From: Phenylobacterium glaciei | GTDB lineage: Bacteria; Pseudomonadota; Alphaproteobacteria; Caulobacterales; Caulobacteraceae | DNA length: 64,000 bases | Assembly (NCBI RefSeq): GCF_016772415.1 | Contig: NZ_JAGSGD010000001.1 | Location: 2,753,501 to 2,817,500 of the forward strand | Direction of reading: 5' to 3' | Shown: positions 42,170 through 52,866 of the stretch, in pieces | How positions within the stretch are numbered: the first letter of the stretch is position 1 | How the letters are laid out: the number at the start of each line of letters is the position of its first letter | Translations under genes and position numbers: made by a program | The notes under the pieces: generated by a model | Databases searched by the model: none | The model's input: the letters and a program-made list of their open reading frames with translations, nothing else | Told to the model about the DNA's origin: nothing

Positions 42170-42457
42170 TCAAAAAGTGGTGTCCGGGCGGTATTCGAAG
42201 CTCACCAGATAGACCTTCTCGCCACGGCCATGCCTGGCGGTTTTCAGGAGGTCGACCACGCCCTCGAAGCCGGAGTCTCTTGCCAATTGTGGCGTGATAT
42301 CAGTCAGTTCGATCTGACGCAGGGAGGTCACCTCCACCGCCCCCTCCCCCAGCCGGTAGCGCCCGCCGACCTTCACCCGGGGGCTCTGCCAGATGCGCAC
42401 GCTGCAGGTGATTTCGCCTCGCATGATTGGGTCGCGCAGCTTCTTGGTGAAGACCAT
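42170..42457 (-). CDS. ASCH-domain-like protein
   Basis: 95 residues: MVFTKKLRDPIMRGEITCSV, RIWQSPRVKVGGRYRLGEGA, VEVTSLRQIELTDITPQLAR, SGFEGVVDLLKTA. The pattern of an RxxI/V...G start, a KxGxRYRLGxGxIxVTSxxxI strand and ITxxxARxSGF is that of the ASCH domain (PUA-like RNA-binding fold). Function unknown. ATG 42457 is preferred over TTG 42463. Confidence 0.75.
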   Translation of the reverse strand: MVFTKKLRDPIMRGEITCSVRIWQSPRVKVGGRYRLGEGAVEVTSLRQIELTDITPQLARDSGFEGVVDLLKTARHGRGEKVYLVSFEYRPDTTF

Positions 42458-42584
42458 GGCCAAGCCTCCTTGGGGCGTCCGGCATCCTGACGCCAGCGTC
42501 GAAAAACCGGAAGCGGCGCCATTGACGAGGCCAAGGCGCGCCCATAGCGTCCCGCCTCTTCTTTGAAATCGAAGGCGGCCCCCA

Positions 42585-43577
42585 ATGCCCCAGATCCTGG
42601 TTCAGGACCTGGCGAAGACCTATCGCGTGGCGGAACGCGACCCCGGCATGTTCGGGGCCGTGCGCGGACTCGTGCGCCGCCGCTGGCGCACGGTCGAGGC
42701 CCTGAAGGACGTCAGCTTCGCCCTGGAGCGCGGCGAACTGCTGGGCTTCATCGGGCCCAATGGCGCCGGCAAGTCCACCACCATCAAGATCCTCTCAGGC
42801 ATCCTGCGCCCCGACTCCGGCCGCGTGGAGATCGAGGGCCTGGTCCCTTATGCCGACCGCATCAGGCATGTGGGCCGCATCGGCGTGGTGTTCGGCCAGC
42901 GCACCCAGCTGTGGTGGGACCTGCCGGTGATCGACGGCTTTGATCTGCTCCGCGACATCTATCGGGTCGATCCGGCGCGCTACAAAGCCACCCGCGACGA
43001 ACTGGTGGCCATGCTGCGGTTGGAGAAGCTGCTGGACCAGCCTGTGCGCCAGCTGTCGCTCGGCCAGCGCATGCGCGCCGAGATCGCCGCGGCCCTGCTG
43101 CACGAGCCCTCCATCCTGTTCCTCGACGAACCCACCATCGGCCTGGACGCGCCGTCGAAGCTGGCGGTGCGCGAGTTCGTCAAGAAACTGAACCAGGAGC
43201 GCGGCGTCACCGTTCTGCTCACCACCCACGACATGCACGACATCGAGGCCCTGGCGCAGCGGGTGATCGTCATCGGCCACGGCCGGGTGCTGGCCGACAG
43301 CCCCTTCGAGGCCCTGCGCGCCGACGTCCTGGCCGAACGCCGCCTGTTCGTGGACTTCGCGGGCGACGCGCCCACCCTCGACCTGCCGGGCGTCGAAGTC
43401 CGCAAGCGCGACGGCCGGTCGCTCGAACTGGCCTTCAACCCCAGTATCACCAGCGCCCCCGTCCTGATCGCCGCCATCACCGCCCGCCATGCGGTGGAGG
43501 ACATCCACGTCGAGCAGCCGGCCATCGAGGAAGTGATCGCCAAGTTCTACGACCTGCACGGCGCGAACGAGGCGTGA
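42585..43577 (+). CDS. ABC transporter ATP-binding protein (ABC-2 exporter)
   Basis: 330 residues. Walker A GPNGAGKSTTIKIL (about 64-77), Q-loop VVFGQRTQLWWDLPVIDGFD, signature RQLSLGQRMRAEIAAAL, Walker B PSILFLDEPTIGLD, H-loop VLLTTHDMHDIEAL. The N-terminal ~30-residue extension and C-terminal ~80-residue domain are typical of ATPases paired with DUF990/ABC-2 permeases. It is followed by two permease genes with 3- and 4-bp gaps. Substrate unknown; export is the usual direction. Confidence 0.95.
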   Translation: MPQILVQDLAKTYRVAERDPGMFGAVRGLVRRRWRTVEALKDVSFALERGELLGFIGPNGAGKSTTIKILSGILRPDSGRVEIEGLVPYADRIRHVGRIGVVFGQRTQLWWDLPVIDGFDLLRDIYRVDPARYKATRDELVAMLRLEKLLDQPVRQLSLGQRMRAEIAAALLHEPSILFLDEPTIGLDAPSKLAVREFVKKLNQERGVTVLLTTHDMHDIEALAQRVIVIGHGRVLADSPFEALRADVLAERRLFVDFAGDAPTLDLPGVEVRKRDGRSLELAFNPSITSAPVLIAAITARHAVEDIHVEQPAIEEVIAKFYDLHGANEA

Positions 43578-43580
43578 TCC

Positions 43581-44414
43581 GTGGACGCTCTCCGCCCCTA
43601 TGCCGCGGCGTTCAGCTCGCGCTTCCTGCTGATGATGCAGTACCGGGCCGCCGCCCTCGCGGGATTCTTCACCCAGTGCTGGTTCGGGGCGGTCCACGTC
43701 ATGGTCCTTGCCGCCTTCTACCTTGGCGCCCCTGAGGCCGCCGCCGCCAGCCCCATCAGCCTGACCCAGGCCGTCACCTACACCTGGCTGGCCCAGGGGC
43801 TCCTGGCCGTCATGCCCTGGGTGGGAGACCCCGAGATCGCCGACGGCGTCCGCAGCGGCTCCATCAGCTATGACCGCCTTCGCCCCGTGGACGCCTACGC
43901 CCTCTGGTACGTCCGCGCCGCCGGCTGGATGACCGCCCGGGTCGTGCCGCGCGTCGCTCTGATGATCCTCGCCGCCGGCATCGTCCTGCCGTTGATGGGC
44001 CAGGGCCAGTGGGCCTGGCAGCCGCCGGCCAGCTTGTCGGCGGCCCTGCTGTTCCTGCTGTCGGAGACCCTGGCCATCGCGCTGGCCTGCGCCATCATCA
44101 TGCTGATCAACATCATCGTGGTGGCCACCATGAACGCCCGCGGCATCAACTTCCTGATGCAGCCGATCGTGATCATCTTCACCGGCAACCTGCTGCCCCT
44201 GGCCCTCTATCCCGACGCGTTGCGCACCTTCCTCCTCGTCCAGCCCTTCGCTGGGGTTCTCGACATCCCAAACCGCATCTATTTCGCTGCTCTCACCGGC
44301 CAGATGGCCTGGGCGGGGATCGGGCTGCAGATGTTCTGGACCGCCCTCTTCATCGTCCTGGGCCGCTTCTGGCTTGCCCGCGTCATGGCCCGCCTTGAAG
44401 TGCAGGGAGGCTAG
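43581..44414 (+). CDS. ABC-2 family (DUF990-like) permease 1
   Basis: 277-residue inner-membrane protein with six predicted helices. MDALRPYAAAFSSRFLLMMQ and a start GTG at 43581. NIIVVATMNARGINFLMQPI and FTGNLLPLALYPDALRTFLL match the ABC-2 permeases that pair with the second subunit below. It starts 3 bp after the ATPase stop. Confidence 0.88.
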   Translation: MDALRPYAAAFSSRFLLMMQYRAAALAGFFTQCWFGAVHVMVLAAFYLGAPEAAAASPISLTQAVTYTWLAQGLLAVMPWVGDPEIADGVRSGSISYDRLRPVDAYALWYVRAAGWMTARVVPRVALMILAAGIVLPLMGQGQWAWQPPASLSAALLFLLSETLAIALACAIIMLINIIVVATMNARGINFLMQPIVIIFTGNLLPLALYPDALRTFLLVQPFAGVLDIPNRIYFAALTGQMAWAGIGLQMFWTALFIVLGRFWLARVMARLEVQGG

Positions 44415-44418
44415 ACCG

Positions 44419-45222
44419 GTGAACGCCATCGCCCTGCTCGGCTGCTACTTCTCGGCCTCCATGCGCAGCCAGATGCAGTACCCCGCCTCGGCCATGATGC
44501 TGATGCTGGCGCAGCTCGCCTCGACGGCCATCGAGATCGTCTCGATCTGGGCGCTTTTCGACCGCTTCGGCGCGGTGAAGGGCTGGTCCTTCGGCGAGAT
44601 CATGTTCTTCTACGCCCTGATCGGCATCAGCTTTTCCTTCGCCGACTTCCTGACCCGGGGCTTCGACGTGTTCGGCAGCGACTTCGTGCGCACCGGCGCC
44701 TTCGACCGCCTGCTGCTGAGGCCCCGGTCGGCGGCCCTCCAACTGGTGGGTCACGACTTCCGCATCAGCCGCTTCGGACGCTTCTTCCAGGCCGCCATCA
44801 TCCTGGCCATCGCCACCAGCAGCCTACACTTCGTCTGGACGCCACAGGCCGTCCTGCTGGCCCTGTGGACGATCGCCGGCGGCATCGCCTTCTTCGGCGC
44901 GCTGTTCGTCCTGCAGGCGGTCATGGCCTTCTGGACCGTGGAGAGCCTGGAGGCGGTCAATGCGCTCACCTATGGCGGCGTCTATGCGGGGCAGTTCCCC
45001 ATCGCCCTCTACGCCCGGTGGTTCAGGACCTTCCTGATCTTCATCGTGCCCCTGGCCTGCGTCGCCTACTACCCCGTCCTGGCGATCCTGGGGCGCAGCG
45101 ATCCCCTGGGCGCGCCCGACTGGTTCCTGCCGGTCGCGCCCCTGGCGGGGTTCATCTTCCTCGGCCTGTCGCTCCTGGCGTGGCGCTTCGGCGTCTCGAA
45201 GTACACCTCGACCGGGAGCTAA
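44419..45222 (+). CDS. ABC-2 family (DUF990-like) permease 2
   Basis: 267 residues, six helices. Start GTG 44419 follows AGGGAGGCTAGACC and lies 4 bp after the first permease. GFDVFGSDFVRTGAFDRLLL, RPRSAALQLVGHDFRISRFG and YGGVYAGQFPIALYARWFRT are characteristic of this permease half. It probably forms a heterodimeric channel with permease 1, energised by the upstream ATPase. Confidence 0.88.
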   Translation: MNAIALLGCYFSASMRSQMQYPASAMMLMLAQLASTAIEIVSIWALFDRFGAVKGWSFGEIMFFYALIGISFSFADFLTRGFDVFGSDFVRTGAFDRLLLRPRSAALQLVGHDFRISRFGRFFQAAIILAIATSSLHFVWTPQAVLLALWTIAGGIAFFGALFVLQAVMAFWTVESLEAVNALTYGGVYAGQFPIALYARWFRTFLIFIVPLACVAYYPVLAILGRSDPLGAPDWFLPVAPLAGFIFLGLSLLAWRFGVSKYTSTGS

Positions 45223-45266
45223 CGAGAATGTCGATACAAAGTTGACACTTCGACCGATCCGACAGA

Positions 45267-45285
45267 GTGTCGACATTGTCGACAC
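45267..45285. promoter_or_regulatory. MazE autoregulatory operator
   Basis: GTGTCGACATTGTCGACAC, two TGTCGACA-type repeats forming a near-palindrome 11 bp before mazE. A further TGTCGA (45229-45234) and TTGACAC (45242-45248) lie upstream. This is typical of repeats bound by an antitoxin dimer. Confidence 0.6.
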
Positions 45286-45296
45286 ATGAGGATGTC

Positions 45297-45539
45297 ATGC
45301 GGGTTCAGATCAAGAAGTGGGGCAACAGCGCTTCCGTGAGAATCCCAGCCTCCATCATGGCTGCGGCCTCACTATCCATGGATCAGGCGGTCGAGGTGCG
45401 CGAGGAGGATGGGCGGGTGATCATCGAGCCCATTCAAGCGCCCAGGTACGATCTCGACCAGCTTCTCAGCGGAATGGCTGAGGACACTTTCCCCGAAGAT
45501 GTCGACTTCGGCGGACCGGTGGGCGGAGAGGCTTGGTAG
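45297..45539 (+). CDS. mazE: MazE/PemI-type antitoxin (AbrB fold)
   Basis: 80 residues. MRVQIKKWGNSASVRIPASI is the SpoVT/AbrB DNA-binding arm of MazE; VEVREEDGRVIIEPIQAPRY completes the swapped-hairpin barrel. The acidic C-terminal tail (LSGMAEDTFPEDVDFGGPVG) would wrap and block the toxin. ATG 45297 follows GAGGATGTC. An operator with TGTCGACA repeats lies directly upstream. Its stop overlaps the toxin start by one base. Confidence 0.92.
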   Translation: MRVQIKKWGNSASVRIPASIMAAASLSMDQAVEVREEDGRVIIEPIQAPRYDLDQLLSGMAEDTFPEDVDFGGPVGGEAW

Positions 45540-45871
45540 TGGCGAGCTATGTGCCGGAGGCCGGTGACGTTGTCTGGCTCGAGTTCGATCCGCAGGCAGG
45601 TCACGAACAAGCCGGCCACCGCCCTGCCCTTGTCCTCTCACCAGCCCGCTACAACGGCATGCGCGGCATGATGATCTGCTGTCCCATGACGTCGCGTATC
45701 AAGGGCTATCCCTTTGAGGTGATTGCGACCCAAGACCCGCCGAGCGCCATTCTATCCGATCAGGTCAAAAGCCTGGACTGGCGGGCCCGCCGCGCCAGGC
45801 GGCACGGCGCTGTCACGCCGGCCGTCCTGGCGGACGTCAGGGCCAAGATCGCGGCCCTCCTCCAGATTTAG
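45539..45871 (+). CDS. mazF: MazF/PemK-type toxin (mRNA endoribonuclease)
   Basis: 110 residues. YVPEAGDVVWLEFDPQAGHE, QAGHRPALVLSPARYNGM, CCPMTSRIKGYPFEV and SDQVKSLDWRARRARRHGAV are the MazF signature blocks, with Arg in GHRPALVLS and Thr in PMTSRIKGYP as RNA-cleaving residues. GTG start at 45539 shares its G with the mazE stop (TAGTG). It ends 2 bp from the convergent nitronate monooxygenase gene. Confidence 0.92.
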   Translation: MASYVPEAGDVVWLEFDPQAGHEQAGHRPALVLSPARYNGMRGMMICCPMTSRIKGYPFEVIATQDPPSAILSDQVKSLDWRARRARRHGAVTPAVLADVRAKIAALLQI

Positions 45872-45873
45872 GC

Positions 45874-46878
45874 CTACTCGGCCGCCATCAGCACCCTGCC
45901 GGTGGTGAGCGCCGTCTTGGCGGCGAGTTCGGCCTTGGCTTGCTCGTACTCGGCCGCCAGGCGGTCCACCAGCTCTCCGGCGGTGGGGATGCCCTTCACC
46001 GCGCCAATGCCCTGGCCGCAGCCCCAGATGTCCTTCCAGGCCTTGGCCTCGGTGTTGCCGCCCGAGCCGAAGTTCATCTTCGACGGATCGCCGTGGGGCA
46101 GGTTGTCAGGGTCGAGACCGGCGCGGGCGATGGACGGACGCAGGTAGTTGCCGTGCACCCCGGTGAACAGGCTGGAATAGACGATGTCCTCCCCGCTGCT
46201 CTCGACGATCATGTCCTTGTAGCCCTGGACGGCGCGGGCCTCTTGCGTGGCGATGAAGGCCGAGCCGATATAGGCCAGGTCCGCGCCCATTGCCTGGGCG
46301 CCCAGGATGGCGCGGCCGTTGGCGATGGCGCCCGACAGCGCGATCGGCCCGTCGAACCACTCGCGCAGTTCCTGGACCAGGGCGAAGGGTGACAGGCCGC
46401 CGGCATGGCCGCCGGCGCCCGCCGCCACCGGGATCAGGCCGTCGGCGCCCTTCTCCACGGCCTTGCGGGCGAACTTGGCGTTGATGACGTCGTGCAGGAC
46501 GATGCCACCATAGGAATGGATCGCGTCGTTGACCGACTGCTGCGCCCCCAGCGAGGTGATGGTGATCGGCACGCGGTACTTCACCGCCAGCTCCACGTCC
46601 TCCTCCAGCCGGTTGTTGGACTTGTGGACGATCTGGTTGACGGCGAAGGGGGCCGACAGGTGGTCAGGGTTCTTGCGGTCCCAGTCGGCCAGTTCCTCGG
46701 TGATCTGGGCCAGCCATTCGTCCAGTTGGCTCACCGGCCGCGCATTGAGCGCCGGGAAGGAGCCGACGACGCCGGCCTTGCACTGGGCGATCACCAGCTC
46801 CGGGCCCGAGATGATGAACAGCGGCGAGGCGATCACCGGAATACGCAGGCGCTCGGAGAGAATGGGCGGCAGGGCCAT
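45874..46878 (-). CDS. Nitronate monooxygenase family protein
   Basis: 334 residues, FMN TIM-barrel of the NMO/2-nitropropane dioxygenase family. RIPVIASPLFIISGPELVIA, FAVNQIVHKSNNRLEEDVEL, ADGLIPVAAGAGGHAGGLSP (with the GAGGHAG FMN/catalytic His region), SGAIANGRAILGAQAMGADL, YIGSAFIATQEA. It oxidises alkyl nitronates such as propionate-3-nitronate. It is close to the methylmalonyl-CoA mutase genes (divergent), which is suggestive for propionate-type metabolism but no more. ATG 46878 is preferred; an earlier in-frame start adds unrelated residues. Confidence 0.92.
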   Translation of the reverse strand: MALPPILSERLRIPVIASPLFIISGPELVIAQCKAGVVGSFPALNARPVSQLDEWLAQITEELADWDRKNPDHLSAPFAVNQIVHKSNNRLEEDVELAVKYRVPITITSLGAQQSVNDAIHSYGGIVLHDVINAKFARKAVEKGADGLIPVAAGAGGHAGGLSPFALVQELREWFDGPIALSGAIANGRAILGAQAMGADLAYIGSAFIATQEARAVQGYKDMIVESSGEDIVYSSLFTGVHGNYLRPSIARAGLDPDNLPHGDPSKMNFGSGGNTEAKAWKDIWGCGQGIGAVKGIPTAGELVDRLAAEYEQAKAELAAKTALTTGRVLMAAE

Positions 46879-47015
46879 GAGATGTTTCCTCTGGTAATGC
46901 GTTTGGATCTTATTTTTACAACGTATACGCAAGGCGCGGGATCACGCAAGCCGGTCTCTCACCTGCCCCCGCGTGAACTTGACGAGGACCGCGCGGGCGG
47001 CACATCTGGGCCGCG

Positions 47016-48442
47016 ATGACCGACCTGAACACCCTCGCCGCCGCCTTTCCCCCCGCGAGCGCCGCCGACTGGCGCGCCCTGGTGGAGAAGACCCTGAAGG
47101 ATGCGCCCTTCGAGAGCCTCCAGCGCCAGACCGCCGAGGGCCTGCCCATCGCGCCGCTCTATGAGGGGTCCGACCAGGCGCCGGCCTTCACCCTGCGCCC
47201 CTTTGACGCCGACCGGCCCTGGGATATCCGCGGCCGCGTCACCCATCCCGACCCCGCCCAGGCCAATACCGACCTGATGACCGACCTGGAGGGCGGCGCT
47301 GCGTCGGCCCTGATCCGCATCGACCCGACGGGCGAGACCGGCGTCGCGGTGGGCTCGGCCCAGGGCCTGGCCCGCGTGCTGGACGGCGTGATGCTGGAAC
47401 TGGCGCCGGTGGCGCTCGATGCGGGCTTCCTCGGCCCCAAGGCCGCCGATTGGCTCGGGACCGCCGCCAAGGGCGCCCCCACCGCCAAGCTCTATTTCCA
47501 CCTCGACCCACTGAGCGCCTTCGCCCGCGGCGGCGAAAGCCCCGGCCCCATCGAGAGCCACCTGGTGTCCGCCGCCACTGTCGCGCGCCGGATGGCCGAT
47601 TCCTATCCGGACGCCGGCCTGTTCCTCGCCTCGGGCCAGGTGGTCCATGAGGCCGGCGGCGGCGAAGCCGGCGAACTGGCCTTCGCCATCGCTGCGGCGC
47701 TCGCCTACGCCAAGGCCCTGGTGCGCGCGGGCCTCTCAATGGAGGACGCCTGGGGTCGGATCGTGATCGGCCTGGCCGCCGACGCTGACTATTTCGCCAC
47801 CCTGGCCAAGCTGCGCGCCGCCCGCGCCGTCTGGTCGCGGGTGACGGCCGCCTGCGGGGTCACCGCCGCGCCGCGCATCGAGGCCCGCTCCTCGCACCGC
47901 ATGCTGGCCGCCCACGATCCCTGGACCAACATGCTGCGGCTGACCGCCTCGGCGGTGGGGGCCAGCATCGGCGGCGCCGACGCGGTGGTGCTGGGCAGCT
48001 TCACCGACGCCATCGGCCTGCCCACCGCCTTCGCGCGCCGCCAGAGCCGCAACGCCCAACTGGTGCTGATGGAAGAGGCCCACCTGGGCCGCGTCGCCGA
48101 TCCGGGCGCGGGCTCCGGCTATGTCGAGGCCCTCACCGACGAGATCGCCCGCGCCGCCTGGGCAGGCTTCCAGGCCATCGAGGCGCGGGGTGGCCTGATC
48201 GCGGCCCTGTCCGACGGCCATATCGCCGCCGAAACCGCCAAGGTCCGCGAGGCTCGCATCGCAGCCGGCCCCCTGAAGATCGTCGGCGTCACCGCCTTCC
48301 CGCAGGCCGACCAGGCGCCGGTCGAGGTGGTTCGCGCGCGCCCCAAGGCTGTGGAGGCCCCCTCGCCCCGCCTGCCCGGCCCCGACAGCCATTGCCCGCC
48401 CCTGACGGCTATCCGGCTCGCCGAAGCCTATGAGGTGAAAGC

Positions 48443-48446
<4 letters not shown>
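47016..48446 (+). CDS. mutA: Methylmalonyl-CoA mutase small subunit
   Basis: 476 residues. [60 protein letters not shown] and [20 protein letters not shown] show the mutase TIM-barrel. It ends after the barrel: the cobalamin-binding domain with DxHxxG is absent, as in short alphaproteobacterial small subunits (Propionibacterium MutA is about 638). It overlaps the large subunit by 4 bp (GTGA). It has a structural role in the heterodimer. Confidence 0.93.
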
Positions 48447-50602
<2,156 letters not shown>

Positions 50603-50735
50603 GCCGTTGCAGGTAATTTGCTACTTTGAAGAGTGTAGATCATCTTGACACGCGACAAGTTAGTGCATTTGCTTCCGGCATCGGCTGGTCGGCGACTTTC
50701 GGTCGCGGACGCTGACTTGTTCTGGGGGGAACAGG

Positions 50736-52766
50736 ATGAACGTGAAGCCGATCGGGCTCGGGACGCTTTGCGCCCTTTCCGTTTCCGCCGCCGCCTTCGG
50801 CCAGGATCCAGCGATTCCGGAGGCGCCTGCGCCTCTGCCGATGGCTGCCGCGCCTGCGCCGGCAGAACTTGGGTACGCGCCTTCACTGGCGTGGCGGGTT
50901 GAGCAGCGCTTCCGTCTCTGGGATAGCGTGAAGACAAACCCCGCGGACGCGGACGCGGCCGAACGGCTGTACACGGTCTTGGCGGAGACGAATGATGCTG
51001 ATGTCTTCCATGATGACGTGGTCGGCTTCCTGAAGGGGAGACCCAATCTGCATCGGAAGGCGCATTGGGACGTCCAGGCGCGCCGCTACGACCTCAGCTA
51101 TATCTATCCGACGACCTACACCATTCGGATTGGCATGAAGGATCCAGCCCCGTTGGCTGGCCGAACCTGCCAATGGACGACCACGGTCGGCGTCTTGGAT
51201 CGCGCACAGGCAGGTTGTGAGTTCAGTGTTCTTCTGACCCTCCCGGCCCGGGCCGGTCTCGCCGGTTCACCGCCCGCCACGGTGACGGCTATCGTCACCG
51301 TGGCGGGCGGTGAACCGGGTCAGCTCACGACCTCCGACACAGTCGAGGTTCGCGATCAGCTCATTGTCTCACTAGGCGACTCCTTTGCGTCGGGAGAGGG
51401 CAATCCCGACGTTCCCACAAATCTGGCGGCTCTCTCGGCAGGTCCCGGTGCGGAATGGAACGCCGATTGGAAGCAACGGTGGATGGGGCGCGCCGCCCTG
51501 AACGGCATTCGCAATCCGAGCTGGTTTGACCCGGCTTGCCATCGATCCTTCTACAACCAGCACCTGGTCGCAGCCTTGAAGTTCGCGGTGGCCCGACCGC
51601 ACGAGGCGGTCACCTTCCTCAGCTATGCGTGCTCCGGCGCGGCGGTGTTCAACGGTCTGCTGACCAGCCAGCCTCAGCCGCCCGGATATCGCGACGACCC
51701 CGGAATGGCGCCCTTGCAGGACGCCCAGGTGGAACGCCTTGTTGCGGACCTTTGTCCGCCTGACGCCGGGGGCGCCAGCACAGCCGCCCCGGCTGCGGCG
51801 AGAACCTATCAGAAGCCCCTCGTGAAGGACTGGGCGCCCTGGAGCGCGGCGAGCGAGAAGGTCGAGGCCAACGCCTTCCGGTGCGCAGGGCCGCCGGGAC
51901 GTCGGATTGACGCCGTACTCATGAGCGTCGGCGGCAACGACGTCGGGTTCGCGCCCGTCATCCAAGGCGCGCTCCTACCTCGCAAGGCCGCAGATCCGTT
52001 CGGGACGGCCATCCTCACCCTTGTACGCGCGGCGACGGTGAGCCCGCGGGAAGCCAACGCCAGGATCGAGGAAACCCTCCCACGGAGTCTGGCGGCATTG
52101 GCCGCCCGCATGCGACAAGTCTCCGGCAGGGCGCCGATCCTACAGGCCAGTTACCCGTCGCCGGTCCGCGGCAGCGATGGGAGATTCTGCGGCCCTCTCG
52201 ACGAGAACCTGCCCGGGGCGAGATCTCACCCGTCCGCCCGACGGCTGGTCGCACCAAGCGGGATTTGGCCAGATCAGGATGTTCCTCCCGAAGCCCGTTG
52301 GGGGATGAGCATCGATCAACGCGAAGGCGCGCTGACGGAACCGGTCGTCGTCACCTCCCTCAACAACTCGATCGAACTCTTCGCCCTCGAGAACGGTTGG
52401 GTTTTCGTTGAGGATTTTGCGCCCGGGATGCGGACTCGTGGCTGGTGCGCAGGCGACTCGCGAGCGGAGAACAGCGACCTGCCAGACTGGTCGGCCAAGG
52501 ACCGTCAGTGGGTGACCTGGAATCCCGCGACCTGGGATCCCTATGCGCGACGTCAGCGCTACTTCCGAACGCCCAACGACGCGGCCCTGACCCAGGCGCA
52601 GGAGCTGGCGCGGCCGATCCCGGCCGTGTCCCAAGTCCTGACCCAGCGGCAGTTGGCCCTGATGAATGCCTTGTCCGGGGCCTTCCATCCGACCTTCCAA
52701 GCCCACGTGACGATGGGGCTCAGCCTGGCGAACCGTCTGAACAGCGAATTGCCCCCGGCCAGGTAG
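50736..52766 (+). CDS. Large secreted SGNH/GDSL hydrolase
   Basis: 676 residues. Signal peptide MNVKPIGLGTLCALSVSAAA (cut near FGQ). An N-terminal domain (about 45-205) has four Trp/Tyr-rich strands and two Cys. The SGNH domain starts at 209: LIVSLGDSFASGEGNPDVP (block I, Ser216), MSVGGNDVGFAP (block III GGND) and a final HPTFQAHVTMG (His of block V near 655). The size and the N-terminal beta domain recall extracellular lipases or esterases of uncertain substrate. ATG 50736 has CTGGGGGGAACAGG before it. Bases 51262-51318 form a 26-bp perfect hairpin within the coding sequence. Single gene. Confidence 0.82.
   Translation: MNVKPIGLGTLCALSVSAAAFGQDPAIPEAPAPLPMAAAPAPAELGYAPSLAWRVEQRFRLWDSVKTNPADADAAERLYTVLAETNDADVFHDDVVGFLKGRPNLHRKAHWDVQARRYDLSYIYPTTYTIRIGMKDPAPLAGRTCQWTTTVGVLDRAQAGCEFSVLLTLPARAGLAGSPPATVTAIVTVAGGEPGQLTTSDTVEVRDQLIVSLGDSFASGEGNPDVPTNLAALSAGPGAEWNADWKQRWMGRAALNGIRNPSWFDPACHRSFYNQHLVAALKFAVARPHEAVTFLSYACSGAAVFNGLLTSQPQPPGYRDDPGMAPLQDAQVERLVADLCPPDAGGASTAAPAAARTYQKPLVKDWAPWSAASEKVEANAFRCAGPPGRRIDAVLMSVGGNDVGFAPVIQGALLPRKAADPFGTAILTLVRAATVSPREANARIEETLPRSLAALAARMRQVSGRAPILQASYPSPVRGSDGRFCGPLDENLPGARSHPSARRLVAPSGIWPDQDVPPEARWGMSIDQREGALTEPVVVTSLNNSIELFALENGWVFVEDFAPGMRTRGWCAGDSRAENSDLPDWSAKDRQWVTWNPATWDPYARRQRYFRTPNDAALTQAQELARPIPAVSQVLTQRQLALMNALSGAFHPTFQAHVTMGLSLANRLNSELPPAR
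51262..51318. repeat. 26-bp perfect inverted repeat inside the SGNH hydrolase gene
   Basis: Left arm 51262-51287 (begins CCGGTTCACCGCCCGCC) and right arm 51293-51318 (ends GGGCGGTGAACCGG) are exact reverse complements, with a 5-nt loop GCTAT. They encode the strand AGSPPATVTAIVTVAGGEPG. Coding sequence runs through without interruption. Confidence 0.9.
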
Positions 52767-52866
52767 AGGTCACCAAGGTCTAGCTGGCGGCGGCGTCTCG
52801 CCGCAGGCGGGTTGCGCCTCAAACCCATTTCGGTGATGGTTGGCGCGAATGTCGGAGGGAACGGCC

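Noticed and set aside
42795..44429. Minus-strand 544-codon frame opposite the ABC transporter genes.
   Set aside because: His/Gly/Gln-rich shadow of high-GC coding DNA; the plus-strand genes have Walker motifs and operon spacing.
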